Assembly: GCA_900547435.1 (NCBI GenBank)
Contig: URGO01000052.1
Span: 1-18,226 of the forward strand
DNA length: 18,226 nucleotides
Reading direction: 5' to 3'
DNA from: an uncultured Parabacteroides sp.
GTDB taxonomy: Bacteria; Bacteroidota; Bacteroidia; Bacteroidales; Tannerellaceae
A model generated the notes under the pieces. The model saw nothing but the letters and a program-made list of their open reading frames with translations. It searched no databases and was not told the origin of the DNA. This document shows positions 1 through 6,249 of the stretch, piece by piece. Both the position numbers and the translations under genes were made by a program. Position 1 is the stretch's first letter, and every line of letters starts with the position of its first letter.

Positions 1-1
1 C

Positions 2-1507
2 TATGTCTTGCTGGTAGGCTTGGGAATAGGAGCAGGTATTAAGATTGGAGCTTATAAGAATACGGTCAATTTCACGACAGACGATTCCTGCATGATGTGT
101 CATGTCCATCCGCATGTCTATGATAGCTGGAAATTGTCCAAACATGTCAATAACGGAAGCGGTGTGCTGACGCATTGTGTGGATTGCCACCTTCCGCCAC
201 AATCCCAGACTTGGGCGCATTATTCGGCGAAGATGAATTTGGGTCTGAAGGATGTGTGGTCTTATCTGACGAAAGATAGCGCGGATTTCAATTGGGATAT
301 GAAGTCGGAATTGGAACATGCCATAAAATATATTCCGAACGAGTCTTGCAAGGATTGCCATCAGAACCTGTTTCCGGAAGGAATTACCGATGATGGGGTG
401 ACGGCACACCTTTATTATGAAGAGAACGAAAAGAAACTGGATTTGCAATGCATCAGTTGCCACTTGGATGCAGGGCATTACAATCCTAATTATTCGCACG
501 CGCAAATGACGGGAATCCCCGGTACGCAGACCGCGGCCGTAGTAGATACCAGCCTGTTCTATAAAGAGGCGACACCGATTACCTCGTTTGCCAATTATAC
601 CGAACAGATTCCGGGTACAATGATATCCTTTAATATGATTGCCATACCGGGCGGAACCTTCCGGATGGGAAGCCCGGAGAACGAACCGTTCCACCAGCCG
701 GACGAATCGCCGGTGCGTAATGTGACGGTTAGTCCTTTCTTCATGGCTGAAGTAGAGGTGACATGGGACCAGTATTGGGCTTTCTTTGCCAATACGATGA
801 GCGAGGGGCGTACTCCGCCTGAGACGGTTTATGCCAATAATAGTAGCGATCCGGATGTGGATGCTATCTCCGGCCCGACTCCTCCGTTCGGATTCCCGGA
901 TCAGGGATGGGGAAGCGGTGACCGTCCGGCGATAACCATGACGCATTATGCCGCAGAGACCTTCTGCCAGTGGTTATCTAAGAAGACGGGCAAGAAATAT
1001 CGCTTGCCGACCGAGGCCGAGTGGGAATATGCGGCACGTGGAGGAAGTGAGACACCTTACTTCTTCAATGGTAATCCGAAAGATTTTTCTGACCAGGGAT
1101 TCTGGCGTAAGTTCTTTGATGCGGAAACGGATAGCATCAGCTCGTATGTGATTTATGCGAAGAATAGCCAGAACAAGACGCAAGAACCTTCAGCGGTAAA
1201 GGCCAATCCTTTCGGTCTGAAGAATATGTTGGGAAATGTCATGGAGTATTGCGCGGATAAGTATGATCCGGAAGCGTATAAGAAGGGAGGCGAAAGTGTT
1301 ACCGACCCGATTTCGACTGAAGGTGATGAATGGGTAGTCCGTGGAGGTAATTATACTTCGGACGCGGCTGAGGTACGTTGTGCAGCTCGTGCGCATACGC
1401 AGCATGATGCTTGGTTGAAGACCGACCCGCAACAGCCCAAGAGTATTTGGTGGTATTCTGATATCAAAGGTATCGGGTTCCGCGTAGTGTGTGAATATGA
1501 TAAATAA
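2..1507 (+). CDS. NapC/NrfH-type tetraheme cytochrome c fused to an FGE/SUMF1-fold domain (5' partial)
   Basis: The reading frame is open to the left edge; the residues before the first possible TTG start at 8 (YV-LLVGLGIGAG) continue a hydrophobic helix, so the N-terminus and most of the membrane anchor lie outside the window. Numbering from 8, four CXXCH haem motifs are visible: CMMCH 28-32, CVDCH 57-61, CKDCH 114-118 and CISCH 148-152, the number expected for NapC/NirT/NrfH quinol dehydrogenases, which pass electrons from the quinone pool to periplasmic partners. From about residue 210 to the end comes an FGE-sulfatase (SUMF1/EgtB/PvdO) fold with IPGGTFRMGSP, RLPTEAEWEYAARGG, GNVMEYCADKYD, VVRGGNY (RGGN at 445-448) and a C-terminal GFRVVC. 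The segment that carries the two catalytic cysteines in true formylglycine-generating enzymes reads TSDAAE here, so that activity is unlikely; the domain may bind a ligand or partner. The domain calls are firm; the physiological role is unknown. Confidence 0.9.
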   Translation, partial: YVLLVGLGIGAGIKIGAYKNTVNFTTDDSCMMCHVHPHVYDSWKLSKHVNNGSGVLTHCVDCHLPPQSQTWAHYSAKMNLGLKDVWSYLTKDSADFNWDMKSELEHAIKYIPNESCKDCHQNLFPEGITDDGVTAHLYYEENEKKLDLQCISCHLDAGHYNPNYSHAQMTGIPGTQTAAVVDTSLFYKEATPITSFANYTEQIPGTMISFNMIAIPGGTFRMGSPENEPFHQPDESPVRNVTVSPFFMAEVEVTWDQYWAFFANTMSEGRTPPETVYANNSSDPDVDAISGPTPPFGFPDQGWGSGDRPAITMTHYAAETFCQWLSKKTGKKYRLPTEAEWEYAARGGSETPYFFNGNPKDFSDQGFWRKFFDAETDSISSYVIYAKNSQNKTQEPSAVKANPFGLKNMLGNVMEYCADKYDPEAYKKGGESVTDPISTEGDEWVVRGGNYTSDAAEVRCAARAHTQHDAWLKTDPQQPKSIWWYSDIKGIGFRVVCEYDK

Positions 1508-1513
1508 ATAGTA

Positions 1514-1573
1514 GACGAGGAAACAAGTTGACAAGGCATTAGGCTTATAGCCTTTGTCATCGGAAGTCTCGTT
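1514..1573 (+). other. Structured intergenic leader / hairpin
   Basis: Between the cytochrome fusion gene and the oxidoreductase gene, AGGCT (1541-1545) and AGCCT (1549-1553) form a hairpin with a 3-nt loop. It is extended by GACAA (1530-1534) pairing with TTGTC (1554-1558) across a 6-nt bulge. An outer ACGAG/CTCGT pair (about 1514-1518 with 1568-1572) could close the whole element. No T-run follows, so it is not a classical terminator; it could be an mRNA-processing or stability element. No good TAnnTTTG promoter was found in this gap, which favours co-transcription of the flanking genes. Confidence 0.35.
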
Positions 1574-1643
1574 AATTGTCCAACTAAAAAATTGAAAACA
1601 AAAGTAAGTGATATAATAATTGCTGACTAAAAAAACAATATTT

Positions 1644-3032
1644 ATGAAAATGAATAATAGAATCAGTAGAAGGTCATTCCTGAAAAGTACGGCAATGGCC
1701 GGAGCCTTGAGCGCAATTGGCGGCGGAAGTGCTGCAACTGTATTAACCTCTTGTAGTGGCGGAAGCGGCGCCGGTTCGAATGCGCCGAAGGCATTGAAAG
1801 AACCAGGAACGTATTACATTCCGGAATTGCCCGATATGGCAACAGACGGAAAAGAGTTGAAAGCAGGTGTAATCGGATGTGGTGGCCGTGGTTCGGGTGC
1901 TGCGTTTAATTTCCTTGCAGCGGCTAATGGCGTGACGATTACGGCTTTGGGCGATACGTTTAAAGAACGGGTAGACGAACTGGCCGACAAGCTGAAAAAG
2001 GAAAAGAATATAGATATCCCTGCCGATAAGCGTTTCGTTGGTCTGGATGCCTATAAGCAGGTAATTGATAGCGGTGTAGATGTGGTTATCGTGGCAACAC
2101 CTCCTGTATTCCGTCCGGAGCACTTCAAGTATGCGGTAGAAAAGAACAAACATTGCTTCTTGGAGAAACCGATTTGCGTAGATCCGGTAGGTTATCGTAC
2201 TATCATGGCAACGGCTAAACAGGCTCAGGCTAAGAATCTGTGTGTCGTTACCGGTACTCAGCGTCATCACCAGCGTAGCTATGTTGAGTCTTACAAGAAG
2301 GTGATGGAAGGTTTGATTGGTGAAATTACCGGTGGTATCGTTTATTGGAACCAGAGTATGTTGTGGTATCGCGAACGTCAGGCAGGATGGAGCGATTGCG
2401 AATGGATGATCAAGGACTGGGTAAACTGGAAATGGCTTTCGGGTGACCATATCGTAGAGCAACATGTGCATAATATTGACGTGTTTACGTGGTTTAGCGG
2501 ATTGAAACCGGCTAAAGCGGTAGGTTTCGGTTCTCGTCAACGTCGTTTGACTGGTGATCAGTATGATAACTTCAGCGTAGATTTCGTAATGGAAAACGGT
2601 ATCCATCTGCATAGTATGTGCCGTCAGATTGATGGTTGCGCCAACAACGTAAGTGAGTTTATCCAGGGAACAAAAGGTTCATGGGATAGTTCAACCATGG
2701 AAATCAAGGATTTGGCTGGAAATGTTATCTGGAAATATGATTTCGAAGCAGAGAAGAATACTTATAAACAGACGGATCCTTATACTTTGGAGCATGTAAA
2801 CTGGATTAATTGCATTCGTGGCAACAAGCCGATTGAGCAGGCTTCAGAAACAGCTGTTTCGAATATGGCGGCTATCATGGGACGTGAGTCGGCTTATACG
2901 GGTGCGGAAACTACATGGGATGCCATGACAGCTTCTGCTTTGGATTATACGCCGAAAGACTTGAACTTAGGCAAGATGGATATGAGCGGCTTTGTTGTGC
3001 CTGTTCCTGGAACACCGATTGATAAAAAATAA
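1644..3032 (+). CDS. Exported Gfo/Idh/MocA family oxidoreductase (Tat signal, probable lipoprotein)
   Basis: A 462-residue NAD(P)-dependent sugar or cyclitol oxidoreductase. The ATG at 1644 is preferred to the in-frame TTG at 1620 because it places the twin-arginine motif SRRSFLK close to the N-terminus. The hydrophobic stretch then ends in LTSC (Cys37), a plausible lipobox, so the folded, cofactor-loaded protein is probably exported by Tat and anchored in an envelope membrane. The Rossmann fingerprint GCGGRG is at 78-83, the family EKP motif at 174-176, and a histidine-rich active-site segment EQHVHNID at 272-279, as in secreted Bacteroidota members. Some of these oxidise glycosides at C3 with tightly bound NAD. 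It lies 11 bp upstream of a TIM-barrel isomerase-like gene and downstream of a tetraheme cytochrome. The family and export route are well supported; the substrate is unknown. Confidence 0.9.
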   Translation: MKMNNRISRRSFLKSTAMAGALSAIGGGSAATVLTSCSGGSGAGSNAPKALKEPGTYYIPELPDMATDGKELKAGVIGCGGRGSGAAFNFLAAANGVTITALGDTFKERVDELADKLKKEKNIDIPADKRFVGLDAYKQVIDSGVDVVIVATPPVFRPEHFKYAVEKNKHCFLEKPICVDPVGYRTIMATAKQAQAKNLCVVTGTQRHHQRSYVESYKKVMEGLIGEITGGIVYWNQSMLWYRERQAGWSDCEWMIKDWVNWKWLSGDHIVEQHVHNIDVFTWFSGLKPAKAVGFGSRQRRLTGDQYDNFSVDFVMENGIHLHSMCRQIDGCANNVSEFIQGTKGSWDSSTMEIKDLAGNVIWKYDFEAEKNTYKQTDPYTLEHVNWINCIRGNKPIEQASETAVSNMAAIMGRESAYTGAETTWDAMTASALDYTPKDLNLGKMDMSGFVVPVPGTPIDKK

Positions 3033-3043
3033 AAGGGAAAGAT

Positions 3044-3994
3044 ATGGCATTTAATAGAAGAAATTTCTTGAAAGCGGGGCTTTCGGGTGCGGCTATGGCG
3101 ATAGGCGGTACGGCTTTTGCAGCGTGTGCTGGCAAACCGGCTTCGACAGAGGCTTCTCCGGCCGCTAAGCTCGCTGGAATACCTTATCAGTCGGCTGCCC
3201 AGCTGAATCTTTCTTTGCAGGAAGGGGTGGCTCCGGGCAATACCCTGAATGAGAAGCTGGACTTCATGGAGAAGAATGGCGTAGTCGGATTGGAACCGGG
3301 TGGTGGCGATCTGGCGAAGCGTGTCAACGAGTTGAAGCAGGCTTTGAATGGGCGTAATATCAAAATCAGTGCGATTTGTGCCGGATTTAAAGGCTTTATC
3401 CTGTCAACAGATGCGAAAGTGCGTCAAGAATGCATGGATACGATGAAAGAAATTCTTGCAGCAGCCGGCGAACTGGGTTCGGTAGGCGTAATCATCGTTC
3501 CGGCTTTCAATGGTCAAAAGCCTTGTATGCCTCATACGCAGGAAACGCGTGATTTCTTGTGCGAACGGTTTAATGAATTGGGTAATTTTGCGCATGAGCA
3601 TGGTACAACCGTGATATTCGAGCCGTTGAATCGTCAGGAGGCTTTCTATTTGCGTCAGGTGGCAGATGCAGCTTCGCTATGTCGTGATATCAATAATCCG
3701 GGTGTCCGTTGCATGGGTGACTTCTGGCACATGTCGTGGGAAGAGACTTCAGATATGGGTGCTTTCATTTCGGCCGGCGAATATTTGCAACATGTCCATG
3801 TGGCTAGTCTGAAACGCCGGAGTATGCCGGGTGAAGATGGGGATGCCGACAATTATGTAGAGGGCTTTAAAGGCCTGAAGGCTATAGGCTATAATAAGTA
3901 TGTGAGCTTTGAATGCGGATGCCAGAGCGAAGATAAGGCTGCAGCAGTGGTAAATGCGTTGAATTTATTGCGTAAGCAATGGGAAGAGGCTTGA
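3044..3994 (+). CDS. Exported sugar phosphate isomerase/epimerase-like TIM-barrel protein (Tat signal)
   Basis: A 316-residue protein of the xylose-isomerase-like TIM-barrel (AP endonuclase 2) superfamily. The N-terminus has a twin-arginine motif NRRNFLK followed by a hydrophobic stretch and FAAC, a weak lipobox. The usual metal-binding residues are recognisable: Glu193 in FEPLN, Asp226 and His229 in GDFWHM, His250/His252 in HVHV, and Glu290 in SFECG. Family members isomerise, epimerise, hydrate or eliminate on keto-sugars, and export to the periplasm argues against a phosphorylated substrate. A GGGA-containing sequence just upstream of the ATG (about 3033-3043) may serve as ribosome binding site. 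The 11-bp gap and shared Tat export suggest it works in series with the upstream Gfo/Idh/MocA enzyme, for example on a 3-keto-glycoside. That pairing is inference; the fold is secure. Confidence 0.88.
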   Translation: MAFNRRNFLKAGLSGAAMAIGGTAFAACAGKPASTEASPAAKLAGIPYQSAAQLNLSLQEGVAPGNTLNEKLDFMEKNGVVGLEPGGGDLAKRVNELKQALNGRNIKISAICAGFKGFILSTDAKVRQECMDTMKEILAAAGELGSVGVIIVPAFNGQKPCMPHTQETRDFLCERFNELGNFAHEHGTTVIFEPLNRQEAFYLRQVADAASLCRDINNPGVRCMGDFWHMSWEETSDMGAFISAGEYLQHVHVASLKRRSMPGEDGDADNYVEGFKGLKAIGYNKYVSFECGCQSEDKAAAVVNALNLLRKQWEEA

Positions 3995-4020
3995 TAGCGA
4001 GGCATAACACATAAATTTAG

Positions 4021-4067
4021 ACACGGAGTCACAGAGGAGGTTTTCTTTTTGTGGCTCCGTGTTTTTT
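4021..4067 (+). terminator. Rho-independent terminator of the cytochrome/oxidoreductase set
   Basis: ACACGGAGTCAC (4021-4032) pairs with GTGGCTCCGTGT (4051-4062) over 12 bp with a single G-U wobble. It is followed by six T residues (4062-4067), 27 bp after the TIM-barrel gene stop. Confidence 0.9.
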
Positions 4068-4148
4068 GTCTATTTCTATGCCACTTTTCTCCTTATGCTA
4101 TATTCGGTATTCATAAGAATAGACTTTTGTTAACTACCGCTTTAAAAC

Positions 4149-5144
4149 CTATGGAATAGGAATAGGCTGGTGTATCATGCAATTTTCAAGCATTCGGGCC
4201 ATCTCCGTAGGCGGTATTTTTTCTATCAGACGTAGGTCTTTCCCTTTTTCGTCCGGTGTCCAGCTATTCTCTCCTTCATCGTTCAATACGTGGAATGTAC
4301 CTCTTTCTACCTCATAATACGGAGCATATCCTTTGATGGCCACCCAAACGGCGGTCAGGTCCCAGCTCATTCTTCCTTCCGGAGCCCCCTCTGCAAAGCA
4401 GAGTGTGTACACATCTTTCACGGGATTTCCTTCATCGGGTTGTTCCACCAGTCGTTTACCCGTAAGGACTTTATCGCCAATTTCGAATCCGCTATATAGA
4501 ATTTCCGTAGGCCATTCTTCCGTCACCTTGCGGGATGCGGGCACATCACAATATACATTAAATTCTTTCCCTTGTGGAAAGGCACCCGCCATAGCCACGA
4601 CTCTCTTCACCTTTTTAGCCACCAGCTCTTTTCCTGAAAGCGGGCTATATGCGTCTCCTTTGGAAAGCAATAAATCTTTCAGATTTGTGAAGAAGCCAAT
4701 CGTGCAAATTACCACACTGTTATCCGGTTGAGCACTCAAAATTTTCCGATATACTTGTACGGCATCTGGCGCATCCGAAGTACGTGCGGTCTGATGCGGA
4801 TAGTGCTCAGGCAAGAAATCTGTCCATTTCTTCTGATGCCAGGTGGTCATGGTTACACCTCCTTCGCTTTTAGGGGCACCTAAAGGCATATCCGGATGAT
4901 TAAAATAGGTATTTAACACGTCAATGCACGGAACAGCCCGTTCATCTTTGTTGGAAGAGAGCGTAGCCAACACCTGCACCTCTCCGCTATCGGCTAATGC
5001 ATACATTACCGCCACGGCACCTACATCATCATAATCCGGTCCCATATCAGTATCCAAAATCAGTCGGACTGGTTCCTTTCCGTTACATGCCAACAAGCAC
5101 AAGGCTCCTATCGCATATCCTATCCATTTGATAAAAGAAAACAT
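4149..5144 (-). CDS. Nucleoside hydrolase-like lipoprotein (IUNH family)
   Basis: A 331-residue member of the inosine/uridine-preferring nucleoside hydrolase fold, which cleaves N-ribosidic bonds using a bound calcium ion. The N-terminus is a lipoprotein signal with LLAC (Cys20). The calcium-binding signature DTDMGPDYDD is at 31-40. In the C-terminal motif where classical enzymes have His-Asp, this protein has SWDLTAV, with Trp261 before the conserved Asp262. The usual acid histidine is therefore missing, and catalysis or substrate may differ from the well-studied nucleosidases. It is transcribed alone, divergently from cutC, from a canonical promoter about 30 bp upstream. It could act on nucleosides in the envelope or be a ribosyl-binding or hydrolytic protein of another kind. 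Confidence 0.88.
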   Translation of the reverse strand: MFSFIKWIGYAIGALCLLACNGKEPVRLILDTDMGPDYDDVGAVAVMYALADSGEVQVLATLSSNKDERAVPCIDVLNTYFNHPDMPLGAPKSEGGVTMTTWHQKKWTDFLPEHYPHQTARTSDAPDAVQVYRKILSAQPDNSVVICTIGFFTNLKDLLLSKGDAYSPLSGKELVAKKVKRVVAMAGAFPQGKEFNVYCDVPASRKVTEEWPTEILYSGFEIGDKVLTGKRLVEQPDEGNPVKDVYTLCFAEGAPEGRMSWDLTAVWVAIKGYAPYYEVERGTFHVLNDEGENSWTPDEKGKDLRLIEKIPPTEMARMLENCMIHQPIPIP

Positions 5145-5162
5145 ACGTATTTAATTTTTGAG

Positions 5163-5179
5163 TTTGTTCTGCGAACAAA
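5163..5179. promoter_or_regulatory. Palindrome overlapping the nucleoside-hydrolase promoter (candidate operator)
   Basis: TTTGTTC (5163-5169), TGC, GAACAAA (5173-5179) is a perfect 7-3-7 inverted repeat. It overlaps the -7 box at 5176-5183 and the expected transcription start of the minus-strand gene, a position typical of a repressor operator. No regulator gene is in the window. Confidence 0.35.
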
Positions 5180-5207
5180 GATACCTTTTTTATTTTTCTT
5201 TTCCAAA
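5176..5207 (-). promoter_or_regulatory. Bacteroides-type promoter of the nucleoside-hydrolase-like gene
   Basis: On the minus strand, TTTG (5207-5204) is separated by 20 nt from TATCTTTG (5183-5176). This matches the consensus TTTG-N19-21-TAnnTTTG exactly and lies about 30 bp before the ATG. Confidence 0.75.
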
Positions 5208-5270
5208 AGGGGAAATTTGCATGCCTATGTTCGCTTTCGTTCATGCTTGTTTCGATAAAAGGCACATGCT

Positions 5271-5301
5271 TTTGTTATTCTCAAGGGAATCACTAACTTT
5301 G
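5271..5301 (+). promoter_or_regulatory. Bacteroides-type promoter of cutC
   Basis: TTTG (5271-5274), a 19-nt spacer and TAACTTTG (5294-5301) fit the Bacteroides consensus exactly. The expected start of transcription lies around 5305-5308, giving a short leader before the cutC start. Confidence 0.75.
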
Positions 5302-5326
5302 TCTCGTTTTGTAGAGAATGATAACT

Positions 5327-6073
5327 ATGCGAATAATTGAAATATGTGCAAATTCCGCTCAAAGTTGTGTAGAGGCGGAGGCTGGAGGAGCTAAGCGGGT
5401 AGAATTATGCGCCGGTATTCCTGAAGGAGGAACAACTCCAAGTTATGGCGAGATTCGTATGGCGCAACGTTTAACCTCAAAGATTGATATTAATGTGATT
5501 ATCCGCCCTCGTGGGGGGGATTTCCTTTATACGGAGGCGGAAATCGACGCGATGTTGTTGGATATCGAAGTGTGCCGACAGTTGGGGGTTCATGGTGTCG
5601 TATTCGGGTGCTTGACGAAAGAGGGCAATATAGATATTCCGTTGATGCGCCGGTTGATGGATGCTGCAAAACCATTGTCGGTTACCTGTCATCGGGCGTT
5701 TGACGTGTGTAGAGATCCGTTTCGGGCGATGGAAGAACTGATTGGTTTGGGGTGCGACCGCATTCTGACCTCCGGTCAACAACCGGATGCGGTAAAGGGG
5801 ATTCCGCTAATTAAACAATTGATAGACCGTGCCGATGGACGGATTATTATCATGCCCGGTTGCGGAGTGCGTGAGGAAAATATCGCTTTGATTGAAAAGG
5901 AAACGGGGGCGTGCGAGTTTCATACTTCGGCACGTAGCGTGCTTTACAGCCAGATGGAATATCGGAATGAACGGGTTCCAATGGGGAGTTGTGCGGTAAC
6001 CTCAGAGTTCGAAACTATGCAAACTGATAGAGAAAAGGTGAAAAGAGTGGTAGGAAATTTCATTTTCTCATAA
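5327..6073 (+). CDS. cutC: CutC family protein
   Basis: A 248-residue TIM-barrel protein of the CutC family, cytoplasmic (no signal peptide). Family hallmarks are present: an N-terminal EICANS, GAKRVELCA, EGGTTPSYG, the invariant RPRGGDF, a TCHRAFD segment and LTSGQ. CutC was named for copper homeostasis in E. coli, but its role there has been questioned and its enzymatic activity is unsettled. The ATG at 5327 is chosen because it aligns with the usual start of the family; an ATG at 5318 would add three residues. A tract of seven G residues (5513-5519) encodes the two glycines of RPRGGDF. The gene is monocistronic between its own promoter and a weak hairpin. Confidence 0.93.
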   Translation: MRIIEICANSAQSCVEAEAGGAKRVELCAGIPEGGTTPSYGEIRMAQRLTSKIDINVIIRPRGGDFLYTEAEIDAMLLDIEVCRQLGVHGVVFGCLTKEGNIDIPLMRRLMDAAKPLSVTCHRAFDVCRDPFRAMEELIGLGCDRILTSGQQPDAVKGIPLIKQLIDRADGRIIIMPGCGVREENIALIEKETGACEFHTSARSVLYSQMEYRNERVPMGSCAVTSEFETMQTDREKVKRVVGNFIFS

Positions 6074-6079
6074 ATTTTG

Positions 6080-6105
6080 TTTTCCTTTGCGGAAAATATC
6101 ATTTT
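6080..6105 (+). terminator. Weak hairpin after cutC, possible terminator
   Basis: TTTTCC (6080-6085) pairs with GGAAAA (6091-6096) around a 5-nt loop and is followed by a short T-rich stretch. It lies only 7 bp after the cutC stop. The stem is short, so confidence is low. Confidence 0.35.
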
Positions 6106-6171
6106 AAGATAGATTCAAGAGGAGGATATGCAAGGATTTTGTTTTTTTTAACAGGATGACAATTATTTTAT

Positions 6172-6202
6172 TTTGAAAGCCGACTAAAAAATCCCATCTT
6201 TG
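6172..6202 (+). promoter_or_regulatory. Promoter of the outer-membrane protein/TPR/lptC cluster
   Basis: TTTG (6172-6175), a 19-nt spacer and CATCTTTG (6195-6202) match the Bacteroides consensus except for the first base of the -7 box. The predicted start leaves an untranslated leader of roughly 40 nt before the ATG at 6250. Confidence 0.6.
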
Positions 6203-6249
6203 CAGACATTAATTAGTGTTGACAGGATTAAATAGAATCTTAGAATACA

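Noticed and set aside
8..1507. Reading the C-terminal domain as an active sulfatase-modifying (formylglycine-generating) enzyme
   Set aside because: The two catalytic cysteines expected after the RGG-S/N-Y motif are missing, and no sulfatase gene is in the window.
1548..1556. TAGCCTTTG as a promoter -7 box before the oxidoreductase gene
   Set aside because: It has three bases instead of two between TA and TTTG, lies within the hairpin stem, and its nearest GTTG is only 17 nt upstream.
1743..2612. Minus-strand open frame of 289 codons antisense to the oxidoreductase gene
   Set aside because: It lies wholly inside a gene with clear family motifs; its translation has no recognisable domain and is rich in Ile/Arg/His/Thr as expected for an antisense shadow.
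4092..4117. CTTATG/CATAAG inverted repeat downstream of the nucleoside-hydrolase-like gene
   Set aside because: The stem is only 6 bp with a 14-nt loop and has no T-run on the minus strand, so it is too weak to call a terminator.
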